From contig CAVERH010000018.1 in NCBI GenBank assembly GCA_963618065.1, forward strand, positions 1 to 53,043: a stretch of DNA of 53,043 bases, written 5' to 3'. Origin of the DNA: Suilimivivens sp963618065 (GTDB taxonomy: Bacteria; Bacillota; Clostridia; Lachnospirales; Lachnospiraceae). The notes beneath the pieces were generated by a model. That model saw only the letters and a list, made by a program, of their open reading frames with translations. It was not told where the DNA came from and ran no database searches. Numbering within the stretch: position 1 is the first letter of the stretch; every line of letters begins with the position of its first letter. Both the position numbers and the translations under genes were made by a program. Below are positions 23,170-32,130 of the stretch, one piece after another.

Positions 23170-24057
23170 CTAATCTCTCCGTGATTGATCCGGTGCTCCC
23201 GTATCAGGCTGCTCGTTTCCGCTGTCGGATGATTCCCAGATTCTGTCCCAGACTGCCGGAATCTCTTCTCTCCTGCTTCTTCTGAATGCAACAAGGGCAT
23301 TCACAAAGAAGATCACAATAAAGATCATCTGCAGCCAGTACGCACTTAAATCTGCAGAGGTCGTCAGAACACCGCCTGACTGCTGCATATCCGCAGACAG
23401 AAAGGCTACGATATCTACCAGCGAATGCAGGAGCATGGAAGCCCAGATATTACCGGTCCTTAAATAAATCGCTGCAAAAATCAGTCCGAGTCCTATTGCA
23501 TAAATCATCTGAAACAGGGTGCTTAACAGATCTGCGCCTGCCAGAAGATTCATTCCATGGATCAGTCCAAACACCAGACTCGGCAGGAGAAAAGCCATCC
23601 ATATGACACCCTTTTTCTCCTTCTGTCTCATCGCGATGGAAACCGGAATGACCCGCCAGGCAACCTCCTCGTTGATACCGGGTGCTATTCCGAGAATCAC
23701 TGCGATCAGAACATTTCCTATTTTTTCTCCCGACCAGATATGCAAAATCAATTCCACCAGAATCACAACAAGAATACCGCTTCCAATCAATACTGCACGT
23801 CCAAGACCCTTTACCCCGAAGAAATGCTTCAGCTCGCCACGAAACCAGAGCTGATGGAATAAAAGATACAGGAGCGATGAAACAATCGTGATCACTGCAT
23901 TGGAAATCTGATCAGTGGTACTGCTCCCGGTAGCTATGTAATAAACCGTCTTGTGCAGCAGCGATAAAATAAGGTACAGGAAATATACCAGCAGAACAGA
24001 TACCGCCATTCCCAGAAGCGGATGGTCAAAAAGCTTATGTGTTTTCGTATGATTCAT
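23170..24057 (-). CDS. CPBP-family intramembrane metalloprotease
   Basis: A 295-residue multi-pass membrane protein of the CAAX/CPBP (Abi) protease family. The motifs are EEVAWRVIPV (EExxxR), FGLIHGMN (FxxxH) and a third His/Asn region SMLLHSLVDIVAF (HxxxD/N). About eight hydrophobic segments. The start at 24057 is preferred because GGAGG lies 7-8 bases upstream; an ATG five codons earlier is part of that ribosome site. It precedes the LysR gene by 13 bases. Some relatives process or confer immunity to peptides; no peptide gene is seen here. Confidence 0.88.
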   Translation of the reverse strand: MNHTKTHKLFDHPLLGMAVSVLLVYFLYLILSLLHKTVYYIATGSSTTDQISNAVITIVSSLLYLLFHQLWFRGELKHFFGVKGLGRAVLIGSGILVVILVELILHIWSGEKIGNVLIAVILGIAPGINEEVAWRVIPVSIAMRQKEKKGVIWMAFLLPSLVFGLIHGMNLLAGADLLSTLFQMIYAIGLGLIFAAIYLRTGNIWASMLLHSLVDIVAFLSADMQQSGGVLTTSADLSAYWLQMIFIVIFFVNALVAFRRSRREEIPAVWDRIWESSDSGNEQPDTGAPDQSRRD

Positions 24058-24162
24058 GATTAATTCCTCCATTCAGATATTGAATAATAGTAGCTGTTCA
24101 GAACCCTCACAGTATCCACCACAACAACTCTAGCACACCTGCCCCAGACGATCAAGCCGGAC

Positions 24163-24325
24163 ACCGGAATTTGTAACTATTCAGAGCCATGCAAAATTGC
24201 TTTCTGTGAATGCTTGCATTCATACAGAATAGCAATTTTATATGGCGAAGTAACCACATGAGTAAAACTTGAGCTGTGAAACAGCGGTTTTACGAATGGG
24301 GTTCTGAATAGTTACCGGAATTTGT
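24163..24325. mobile_element. Small inverted-repeat element (MITE-like) with target duplication
   Basis: A non-coding unit at 24175-24313 is bounded by inverted ends (AACTATTCAGAGCC and GGTTCTGAATAGTT). It is flanked by a perfect 12-bp direct repeat ACCGGAATTTGT (24163-24174 and 24314-24325), which looks like a target-site duplication. Its interior holds a long hairpin (AGCAATTTTATATGGC arm, 24187-24245). Related pieces lie at 17137-17207 and 35188-35267. It encodes no protein, so any movement would need a transposase supplied elsewhere. Confidence 0.75.
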
Positions 24326-24338
24326 TGCCGGTAAACGG

Positions 24339-25646
24339 TTACTGTGCCGGAAAGTACAACGTAAGCTGATAACTCTCTTTTATTTTCTTCTCCACACATT
24401 CTCCGTTCATCTTCTTCATCATGTTACGGATATTCTGGATACCGATTCCGCTGCTTTCTACCCTTTCCTCCAGTGGACGGATGCTGTTTTCGAATATCAG
24501 ACCTATCTGCTCCCTGGTTTTTACGGAACAGATTCTGACCGGCTTCTCCTGATCTGCATATTTGATGATATTAGAGGTCACGTTATCCATAATCCGGATG
24601 ATATAATCCGTGGAAATTCGAATCCTGCACGGTTCCCATTTCACATCAAAGACCACAGAAAATCCCTTCTGCTCCAGATAATTACAGGTTTCTGAGAAGA
24701 GATCAAAGAAAACTGCCTCAAAGAGCTCCGGCTCTTCCAGTGTAATCTCCTCTTCGCCGGCAACCAGAGAATATTCAAACAGGTGATCCGTCAACTGCTT
24801 TAACCGGTGTGCCTTTTGATTGATCCTGCGGACATACTCCTTCCCCAGCTCTTCGGTTTTATATTGTTCCTTCTCCAGAATCTCTGAATATAGCATAATG
24901 GCTGTGACCGGCGTACGGATATCATGTGACATCTCTGTCACAATTCTCTGGTTTTCCCTTATCATTTCGTTTTCCTGAACCATCAGATTTAAAAATGCCC
25001 GTCTCATATCATCAATCTTTGCAGCCAGCAGAGCCAGCTCGTCCTTACCCTTTACAGAAATCGGATAATCCAGGCTTCCGCCCTCCAGAATGGAAACCTC
25101 CTCAACCAGCTTTAAGATATAATGCATCCTTTTACGGATGCCCAGCAGTACAACTGTCAGAAAGGTTATGAATGCCAGACACATTGCACTGACCAGAATC
25201 CAGTTATACATCTGATAGCTGAAATTTCCTGAAATCATCACCTCAAGGCTGCGGTCTGTCAGCTCCAGCTCATAGTATTTTTCCCAAGAATAATTACCCG
25301 CTGTGATTCCGCCTATGCTGATATCCTCATTCGGATAATCGGAATCATATATCTGAATCTGATCCTTGTAGATCCGGACATAGATGATCTTCTGGCTCTG
25401 TATCCACCGGTTGATCTGAGCCATATCCTCTGACGAAAGCTTCTGAGAGGTTACATATTTCTGCATTCTGTTAAAATACTTCAGATTCTGATTTTCAACA
25501 TAGGAGGAATTTTCCAGATAATGATCGAGCATGAAGTTACCGACAGAATAAAACATTTGAAAAAATAAAAAAGCTATTGCTGCTGCACCCAGCAACAGAT
25601 ACAGCAGCTGCACATAGATTGAATGACGTTTACTTACCATCTGCAT
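24339..25646 (-). CDS. Sensor histidine kinase (VanS-like)
   Basis: A 435-residue sensor kinase. Two membrane segments (about 12-35 and 145-168) flank an extracellular domain of about 110 residues, followed by HAMP. The H-box is MSHDIRTPVTAIML, the N-box DNVTSNIIKYAD and the G-box SSGIGIQNI. GIGIQNIRNMMKKMNG and NSIRPLEERVES fit VanS/SaeS-like kinases. The start at 25646 overlaps the response regulator end by 17 bases, so they are coupled. It follows the Dlt-like cluster and may sense cell-wall stress. Confidence 0.92.
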   Translation of the reverse strand: MQMVSKRHSIYVQLLYLLLGAAAIAFLFFQMFYSVGNFMLDHYLENSSYVENQNLKYFNRMQKYVTSQKLSSEDMAQINRWIQSQKIIYVRIYKDQIQIYDSDYPNEDISIGGITAGNYSWEKYYELELTDRSLEVMISGNFSYQMYNWILVSAMCLAFITFLTVVLLGIRKRMHYILKLVEEVSILEGGSLDYPISVKGKDELALLAAKIDDMRRAFLNLMVQENEMIRENQRIVTEMSHDIRTPVTAIMLYSEILEKEQYKTEELGKEYVRRINQKAHRLKQLTDHLFEYSLVAGEEEITLEEPELFEAVFFDLFSETCNYLEQKGFSVVFDVKWEPCRIRISTDYIIRIMDNVTSNIIKYADQEKPVRICSVKTREQIGLIFENSIRPLEERVESSGIGIQNIRNMMKKMNGECVEKKIKESYQLTLYFPAQ

Positions 25647-26346
25647 CGAATTTATACCCCTTTCCCCACACCGTTTTAATATATACAGGATTCTGGGGAT
25701 CCGCTTCAATTTTAACACGAAGCTTGCGGATATGCACCATGATTGTACTGTTGCAGGAATAAAAATATGGCTCCTCCCATACACTTTCATACAAATTCTG
25801 TGCAGAAAAAATCTTGCTGCGATGCTGCATCATCAGCAGAAGAATATGATATTCAATATCCGATAAATCCTTCCGGATTCCATCCACAGTAACCTCGTTA
25901 TACGTCTGATGAATCCGGATTCCCTTAATTGTCAGATAACGATCCTCTTCCTTCCCGCCTTCTGTATTCCTTCCGCTATAGATATTATAACGCCGCATCA
26001 ATGCCTTCACACGGCCAAGCAGTTCTGCATAGGAAAAGGGTTTTGCAAGATAATCGTCTCCTCCTGCCATGAGTCCGATCAGCTTATCCGATTCCTGCGC
26101 CTTTGCAGTCAGAAACAGAACCGGGACATTCGATTTCTTACGGATCTCCTCACAGGTACGTAGTCCCGACATTCCAGGCATCATGACATCCAGTATCACA
26201 AGATCCACCTCATCATTCAGACAATCAAGTCCCTGCCTTCCATCCTCGGCTTCTGTTACCTGATACCCTTCACTCTCAAGCAGAATCCGCACTCCGTCAC
26301 GAATATCCGCATCATCCTCTACAATCAATACCTGCTCTTTTTTCAT
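25630..26346 (-). CDS. OmpR/VanR-type response regulator
   Basis: A 238-residue regulator. The receiver domain (about 1-120) has the acidic pair EDD (residues 10-12), phosphoacceptor Asp53 (LDVMMPGMSG), Thr79-80 region LTAKA and Lys in KPFSYAE. The winged helix (about 140-235) ends with VYIKTVWGKGYKF. Start follows AAAGGAG. It lies 58 bases after the SGNH gene of the Dlt-like cluster on the same strand, so it may be read with it and regulate it, as VanRS- or Cpr-type systems do with dlt genes. Confidence 0.94.
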   Translation of the reverse strand: MKKEQVLIVEDDADIRDGVRILLESEGYQVTEAEDGRQGLDCLNDEVDLVILDVMMPGMSGLRTCEEIRKKSNVPVLFLTAKAQESDKLIGLMAGGDDYLAKPFSYAELLGRVKALMRRYNIYSGRNTEGGKEEDRYLTIKGIRIHQTYNEVTVDGIRKDLSDIEYHILLLMMQHRSKIFSAQNLYESVWEEPYFYSCNSTIMVHIRKLRVKIEADPQNPVYIKTVWGKGYKFDADGK

Positions 26347-26404
26347 GCAATAACTCCTTTCCCATTTTCAGCATAGCAGATTTCCGGTATGCCGTAAATG
26401 CTTA

Positions 26405-27400
26405 TCATTTATTACTGTTCACCCGTACCTTGATCAATTCTTGTTCGGCCTCTGCTTCGTACCTCGTAAGCTCATCGTTCCAGTCCTGATACTCTATATC
26501 ACTTCTGTGATCCGGCAGATTATAATTTTCTGCCAGATACCTGCCAAGATATCTGGTAACCTTATCTGCGCCGGAGCAGTTCAGATGATCTCCGGTATCC
26601 AGACTGTCCGTCTGCCAGTCTATGCCGATTTCATCCGTTTCCAGATTCAGATCGAGATAGGGAATCCCCTTCTGCGCAGCATATGCCTCGATGCTGTTGT
26701 GCCGCGCATAATTATAGTTTTCCGGGGACGGGGCACTGATCAGCAGCAATTCTGCTCCATTCTTCCTGCAAAATGCATAAATCCTGTTAAGATAAAAGAT
26801 AACCACGTCGGATACCGCTTTCTTTTCATCCGTTTTCTGCATATATTCGCCGCCCTCATATGCAACGACCTGATCCCGGAATGCGTAGCCCTTATAATTC
26901 TCATCCGGATACGTTTTTCCATACAATACGGATTTCCAGACATCATGCCCCCGGAAAATGGATATATAACGGCTGCCATACGCCTCGATACAATCCCCTA
27001 TTTCCGGTATCAGTGACTTGCTGCGGAACATAGCATTTGTCTCAAGAATCACAAGCTTCGGCCTTTGTGTGATATATGCTGTTTTCAGCATATAATAAGC
27101 CTCCTGCATTCTTTGATCCGGTTGTCCACATACATATCCGGTTATTCCGTAGCTTTTCCACCAGAGCATTGGCGAAACGGAAGAAAAGCTCAGGCTGTCG
27201 CCCAGCACGAGAACATCCACATCATTTTCCTTTTCGCCTAAAATACGGTATATACTCTTGTTCCGCTCCTGTACATATGCATCGTCCGATCTCATGATAC
27301 GTTCGATCCACCCGGATACTGCAACGAGAAGCAATATGAGAATCAGGAAGAACAGCATATTTTTCCATTGCCTCCTGACAAAATTTTTAAAAACCTGCAT
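26405..27400 (-). CDS. Membrane-anchored SGNH hydrolase/acyltransferase (DltD/AlgJ-like role)
   Basis: A 331-residue protein with one N-terminal membrane anchor (residues 15-33) and an extracellular SGNH/GDSL domain. VLVLGDSLSFSS carries the nucleophilic Ser (block I), and DTGDHLNCSGADKV carries the Asp-His pair (block V). It overlaps the MBOAT gene end by 14 bases. SGNH proteins coupled to MBOATs (DltD, AlgJ/X, PatB) take an acyl group across the membrane and place it on a polymer. I assign the same role here by context. Confidence 0.82.
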   Translation of the reverse strand: MQVFKNFVRRQWKNMLFFLILILLLVAVSGWIERIMRSDDAYVQERNKSIYRILGEKENDVDVLVLGDSLSFSSVSPMLWWKSYGITGYVCGQPDQRMQEAYYMLKTAYITQRPKLVILETNAMFRSKSLIPEIGDCIEAYGSRYISIFRGHDVWKSVLYGKTYPDENYKGYAFRDQVVAYEGGEYMQKTDEKKAVSDVVIFYLNRIYAFCRKNGAELLLISAPSPENYNYARHNSIEAYAAQKGIPYLDLNLETDEIGIDWQTDSLDTGDHLNCSGADKVTRYLGRYLAENYNLPDHRSDIEYQDWNDELTRYEAEAEQELIKVRVNSNK

Positions 27401-29003
27401 AAATCATATCCACCTGTGTATATCCAATTCCATACGCTCCAAGCATGAGAACCGCCATAATCAATCCATAATAAATTGCCCACCGAACCGGACGCCATAG
27501 CCTCCGAAGTCCTTCCTCTCCAAGCAGCTTCATCTCTTTGATGGTATCCCATACTGCAACCACGATGATGCCGGCTATAATTACATAATAATCTCCTTTA
27601 TCCAGACCAAGAGAAACCATTGTATAATAGATCGAGTCCTTCCATCTGCTGCATGCTTCATAATTGAGAGCCGGCCAGCCTGTAAAGGCACTGCGAAGCA
27701 TTTCCATCCCCTGACTTAACCAGTCTGCCCGGAAAAAGAGCTCCCCTGTAAAAATAATGATCCAGGTTTTCAAAATCCGAAAGCAGCAACAGGGCAGAGA
27801 CTCCTTATGAATATGACAAAGCGTCCGGAGCTTCTTTCCGACAGGCTCAAATGCCACCTCACCAAGCAGGATCACAAAATAATACATCCCATAAAAGATA
27901 TAGTTCCATCTTGGACCATGCCATAAGCCATTACACAGCCAGACCGGGAACAGACACATTGCAGAAACCCCAAGTCTTGTCATGTACTTTCCATAATGCT
28001 TTTTCCCGAATTTATTCCACTTTTTTACCAAAGAAGAGACGGATACCGGATAAAAGATATAGGTTTTAAACCATTCACCCAGCGTAATATGCCAGCGTCT
28101 CCAGAACTCGGATGCACTTTGGGAAAAAAATGGCTGTCGGAAGTTTTCCGGTAATACAATACCAAACAGCTTCCCACTGCCGATAATCATGTCCATACAA
28201 CCGGAAAATTCCATGTAAAGCTGGATGGTATACGCCACGGCCGCAATCAGTATCATAACCCCCTGATAGCTCTCATACTGATTAAACAGGACACCAACCA
28301 GAACGTCCAGACGATCAGCGATCACCAGCTTTTTGAAAAGTCCCCAGAAAATCCTTATGCTTCCCTTTGACAGGTTATCTACAGTCAACGCGTTCCCCTC
28401 CCATAGCTGATCCGCTGTCTGGGAATAGGAGCTGATCGGTCCTTCCATAATCTGTGGAAAAAACCCAAGAAAAAGTGCTATTTTCCCCGGATGCCGGAAC
28501 ACCTCCACCTTTTCCCAGTATACATCTGTCATATAGCCGATCGCCTGCAGGGTATAAAACGAAATCCCGATGGGCACAAGAAGCTGTTTCACAGGCAGTC
28601 CGTAATCTGAACCGTTATGTGCCAGAACCAGATTTATATTATATATAAAGAAATTATAGTATTTCAGCCAGATAAGGACTCCAAGCAATGCACAGATTCC
28701 AAAAATCAACACATGCTTTTCTTTCCTTCTGCAGGCCTTCCTTATGACTCCTGCTTCTGTCTTCTCACATGCTGCGGTATCCGTACGGCACTTTGCCTTT
28801 ATCCATGCCAGCCATACGGCAATATAATGAGTAAACAGTGTAGTCCCTATCAGATAAAGCACCAGCTTCCCGCTGACTGACCAGAAGAAGATATAGCCAG
28901 CCAGAAGAAGTGTAATCCATCTGTGCTTTTGTGGTGTAAGCTGATAAACCAGCAGAACTATGGGCAAAAATACAAGGAGGTACTCCCAACCATTGTATGC
29001 CAT
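27387..29003 (-). CDS. MBOAT-family O-acyltransferase (DltB/AlgI-like)
   Basis: A 538-residue polytopic membrane protein of the MBOAT family. The typical FWRRWHITLGEWFKTYIFYP (His305) and NGLWHGPRWNYI (catalytic His362) motifs are intact, and LVPIGISFYTLQAIGYMTDVY is the AlgI/DltB hallmark. The start at 29003 follows the carrier protein stop by one base, with GGAG upstream. It should move the acyl or aminoacyl group from the carrier protein through the membrane. It is longer than DltB (about 400 residues) and nearer to AlgI in length. Confidence 0.92.
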   Translation of the reverse strand: MAYNGWEYLLVFLPIVLLVYQLTPQKHRWITLLLAGYIFFWSVSGKLVLYLIGTTLFTHYIAVWLAWIKAKCRTDTAACEKTEAGVIRKACRRKEKHVLIFGICALLGVLIWLKYYNFFIYNINLVLAHNGSDYGLPVKQLLVPIGISFYTLQAIGYMTDVYWEKVEVFRHPGKIALFLGFFPQIMEGPISSYSQTADQLWEGNALTVDNLSKGSIRIFWGLFKKLVIADRLDVLVGVLFNQYESYQGVMILIAAVAYTIQLYMEFSGCMDMIIGSGKLFGIVLPENFRQPFFSQSASEFWRRWHITLGEWFKTYIFYPVSVSSLVKKWNKFGKKHYGKYMTRLGVSAMCLFPVWLCNGLWHGPRWNYIFYGMYYFVILLGEVAFEPVGKKLRTLCHIHKESLPCCCFRILKTWIIIFTGELFFRADWLSQGMEMLRSAFTGWPALNYEACSRWKDSIYYTMVSLGLDKGDYYVIIAGIIVVAVWDTIKEMKLLGEEGLRRLWRPVRWAIYYGLIMAVLMLGAYGIGYTQVDMIYAGF

Positions 29004-29004
29004 T

Positions 29005-29232
29005 TCAGTTCTCCTGCAATTCTGTGATCATCTTCCACATTGCATCCACGGAATTCAAATTCTCAGGTGTCAGTCTGGATGCATCAATCTCGATTCCAAA
29101 CTGATCCTCCAGCTCTGAAATCAGGGAAATCAGCATAAGGGAATCCATAATTCTGTCATCAATCAGTCTCTCTTCCTTATCCCATGCAATCGTGCTGTCC
29201 ATTTCCATTAAAATATTCATTAATGTTTCCAT
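29005..29232 (-). CDS. Acyl/peptidyl carrier protein (DltC-like)
   Basis: A 75-residue carrier protein. The phosphopantetheine attachment Ser is Ser31 in RIMDSLMLISLI (D-S-L motif), and helices II/III follow as LEDQFGIEIDASRL. Size and position match DltC (78 residues). The start at 29232 is backed by GGAGG nine bases upstream and lies 56 bases inside the end of the decarboxylase gene, an unusually long overlap that suggests tight coupling. Later Met codons (residues 5, 9, 11) have no ribosome site. Confidence 0.9.
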   Translation of the reverse strand: METLMNILMEMDSTIAWDKEERLIDDRIMDSLMLISLISELEDQFGIEIDASRLTPENLNSVDAMWKMITELQEN

Positions 29233-30412
29233 GATTCATATCCTCCATATTCCATTGATAGGTTTCCTGTTTTTTTCTTGCTATTTTAAATCCATCCTTC
29301 TTGCTGTATAACACAACGGCCGGAAGCTCATGACTCAGAAACAGAGCCATACCCTCTGTCATGGCATACGCTCCCGTATTTTTAAATATGATACTGTCGC
29401 CAATCTGCGGATTCTGCAGGATAAGCTTCCTTACCAATACATCATTGACCGTACAAAGCGAACCGCAGATTGTCCATTCTCCGTATTCTCCGCTTCTGAA
29501 AGCCGGATGGATACTGCATTCCGGTTCGTACATCCCCAGAAGCTGACCATCATAATTCATTTGATGCAGACCTCCGTCTACAATGCAGTAATGAGTTCCG
29601 TGATTCTGCTTACATTCACAGACCCCGACAGCATAATAGCCTGATGAAGCGGCCAGGGCACGTCCCATTTCCAACGTAACACTTCCCTTCCATTTCATTG
29701 AAGAACAAGCTGCCTTAAGCACCTCAACATCCTCATCTGTGGTATCCCTCTGATTCTTAAAATACGGGACGGCAACACCCGGACCATATTCCAGTTCATC
29801 AGCTTCAAAGCCGTATTTCTCTTCCAGCCTGCCAAGAAATTCATCCAGATAGGTGATCTCCTTTTTGAACTTATCCGAGGTTTTCTTCTGCGTTCCCGAA
29901 AAATAATGTAATCCGCAGATTTTCACCCATGGAAACCGGTCTTTTGAGGCAATCAGCTTCTCAATGGTCTCCTCATCCATGCCAAACTGATTTCCGCTGG
30001 TCAGCCTTAAGAATACCGAAAGCCGCTCCCCATGTACCTTTCCCCATTCTGCATAAATCTTGAACTGCTCTGCGGACTCGGCAGTATATCTGCACTTACT
30101 TCCACAGGCATCGAGAATAACTTCCAGTTCCTCCTTCTTCTTCCTTACTCCTGAAATCAACAGCTTTTCCTGCGGCACTCTAAGACGTCTGCAGATTTCG
30201 AATTCACCCGTCGAACAAACCTCAATTCTGTCTATCCACTCAGACATCTCTCGGGTCAGAAACGGATTTGCCTTCATTGCGTAACACAATCCGGTTTTTT
30301 CCGGCATTTTTTCACGAAAATAACAGATCTTCTTCATCACCTCATCAAGATCAAACAGATACAGCGGCGTCCCATATTCCGCTACGGCCTGTTCCAGTCT
30401 TTCGGAATCCAT
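29177..30412 (-). CDS. Fold-III PLP decarboxylase (LysA/BtrK-like)
   Basis: A 411-residue alanine-racemase-fold PLP decarboxylase. YAMKANPF carries the PLP lysine (Lys47), LHYFSGTQ the strand after it, ELEYGPGVAVPYF the glycine-rich phosphate loop, LEMGRALAASSGYYAV the second phosphate site, and CGSLCTVNDVL the catalytic Cys region. LysA and ornithine decarboxylases share this fold. BtrK of butirosin biosynthesis also has it and decarboxylates an amino acid while bound to a carrier protein. Placement between the adenylation and carrier genes favours a BtrK-like role. The start overlaps the adenylation stop (TAATG). Confidence 0.85.
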   Translation of the reverse strand: MDSERLEQAVAEYGTPLYLFDLDEVMKKICYFREKMPEKTGLCYAMKANPFLTREMSEWIDRIEVCSTGEFEICRRLRVPQEKLLISGVRKKKEELEVILDACGSKCRYTAESAEQFKIYAEWGKVHGERLSVFLRLTSGNQFGMDEETIEKLIASKDRFPWVKICGLHYFSGTQKKTSDKFKKEITYLDEFLGRLEEKYGFEADELEYGPGVAVPYFKNQRDTTDEDVEVLKAACSSMKWKGSVTLEMGRALAASSGYYAVGVCECKQNHGTHYCIVDGGLHQMNYDGQLLGMYEPECSIHPAFRSGEYGEWTICGSLCTVNDVLVRKLILQNPQIGDSIIFKNTGAYAMTEGMALFLSHELPAVVLYSKKDGFKIARKKQETYQWNMEDMNHGNINEYFNGNGQHDCMG

Positions 30413-31923
30413 TACATCACCACTTCCTTCCGGTTTCTGAAATAATCCCGGTCTGTTTTTCCGTTTTTATTAAGCGACATATGATCTACCCTGATTATGG
30501 TATAAGGAATCATGTACTGCGGAAGCTTTTTCTTAAGACCGCTCCTGATCTCCTGCTCCTTCGCAGTTCCGAAATAAAACCCTATCAGACGGTTTCTTTT
30601 GATATTTACAACACAACAGCTGTTCTCCACGCCCTTCAGCTGATTGATCGCATGCTCGATTTCCTCCAGTTCAATCCTGTGTCCCATATGCTTGATCTGA
30701 AAATCCTTCCGTCCACAGAAAAACAACTCTCCTGATGCACTGAAATATCCGAGATCTCCTGTGCAGTAATATCTCTGTGTACCGTCCGGTGTCTGCATCT
30801 GACGGAATTTCTTCTTCGTTTCCTCAGGATTATGATAATAGCCTGCTGCCAGAGACTCGCCGGATACACAGATTTCTCCGGTTTGTCCGGCCTTCTCAAT
30901 CTGCTTTCCTTCTTCATCAAGCAGAAACACTCTTCTTCCTTCAAATGCCCTGCCAAGCGGAAGCACCTCATCATCCTCATAGGTTCTTTCCACCCGATAA
31001 TAAGTACAGTTACAGGTAATCTCTGACGGTCCGTACAGATTCACGAACTGCGCACCCGGAAGTGCCTTCTGCCATAATCTTAACTGCTTCACCGGCATGA
31101 CCTCTCCGCTGAACATCACCCTTTTTACCTCTGACGGGATCCGGTATTCGAGTCCCCGCAGAGCAGAGATCAGGGTAAGTGCTGATACTGCCCAGATCAA
31201 CGTATTCACATGCTTATCACACAGATAATCCAGCAGCAGCGGAGGTGTTGAAAACAGCTTTGTACGTATCACCACCAGCTTAGCCCCGGTCATCACACAA
31301 GTATATATATCCTTCACCGATACATCAAAATCAAACGGTGCCTGATTTCCGATGATATCCGCTTCTGAGAATCCGAAGGTGTTAATAAAATGGGTAATAA
31401 AATCAATCACGGATTGATGGCTTACCACAATTCCCTTCGGCACTCCGGTAGAGCCTGAAGTAAAGGTTCCATACAGAAGCTCATCCCCGGAAAAACCTTC
31501 ACGGATTTCTGCAAGTCTCTTTTCATCGATATCCTGATTCAGAATCTCATCAAGAATACATTTCCGTTCTCCATAGCCTGTCTGCTCCAATAGCTCTTCT
31601 TCCTGCGCAAGGATAAGAATCATCGCGGGAGATAAGGTATGAAAGATCTCACGCAGACGCTCCGCCGGCTGTCCCGGATCAGCCATGACATAAAAGCACC
31701 CCGCATATACAACTCCCAGCATTGCTGAGAGCGTCACAGCACTTTTCTCTGCAAGAATCACTACCGGCTTCTGTCTGTCCAGCCTTTTACATAAAGCTGT
31801 TCCGATGCATTTTGACCTGTTAAGCAGCTCCTGCCAGGTCAGGCAGAGCTCTCCATCATCAACGGCTGTTTTTTCCGGATAACGCATTGCGGTCTGCTCC
31901 AGATAATCCAATATATTTTTCAT
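30412..31923 (-). CDS. Amino-acid adenylation enzyme (DltA/NRPS A-domain type)
   Basis: A 503-residue stand-alone adenylation domain. TSGSTGVPKGIVVSH is the A3 ATP loop. FDFDVSVKDIY is A4, with the Asp that binds the amino group of amino-acid substrates. NLYGPSEITC is A5, GDLGYFSASGELFFCGRKD A7/A8, and LNKNGKTDRDYF carries the A10 Lys. It should activate an amino acid and load it on the carrier protein. It is the first gene of the cluster; start 31923 has GAGGAG eight bases upstream, better than a GTG three codons earlier. Which amino acid it selects cannot be read safely. Confidence 0.9.
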   Translation of the reverse strand: MKNILDYLEQTAMRYPEKTAVDDGELCLTWQELLNRSKCIGTALCKRLDRQKPVVILAEKSAVTLSAMLGVVYAGCFYVMADPGQPAERLREIFHTLSPAMILILAQEEELLEQTGYGERKCILDEILNQDIDEKRLAEIREGFSGDELLYGTFTSGSTGVPKGIVVSHQSVIDFITHFINTFGFSEADIIGNQAPFDFDVSVKDIYTCVMTGAKLVVIRTKLFSTPPLLLDYLCDKHVNTLIWAVSALTLISALRGLEYRIPSEVKRVMFSGEVMPVKQLRLWQKALPGAQFVNLYGPSEITCNCTYYRVERTYEDDEVLPLGRAFEGRRVFLLDEEGKQIEKAGQTGEICVSGESLAAGYYHNPEETKKKFRQMQTPDGTQRYYCTGDLGYFSASGELFFCGRKDFQIKHMGHRIELEEIEHAINQLKGVENSCCVVNIKRNRLIGFYFGTAKEQEIRSGLKKKLPQYMIPYTIIRVDHMSLNKNGKTDRDYFRNRKEVVM

Positions 31924-31932
31924 ATATATCAC

Positions 31933-32130
31933 TCCTCATTACCGTAATTATCTTTGTTAGATCTTATTAGATTCTGAAGCAAATCTTAATATTTCTAAAC
32001 CTCGCCAAGTGCTCTGCACAAATAAAATTGAAAGCCGGGGCTATTGACGTATACTCTGAAAACATATATAACATGAAATTTAAATTGTATAAAATGGAGT
32101 TCTGAATAGACTATATTATTTTATGGGAAG
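31933..32130. other. Upstream region of the Dlt-like cluster
   Basis: This region should hold the promoter of the acylation cluster, but I see no well-spaced -35/-10 pair. GAGTTCTGAATAGAC near 32098-32112 resembles an end of the element at 24175-24313 and may be a further relic. Confidence 0.35.
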
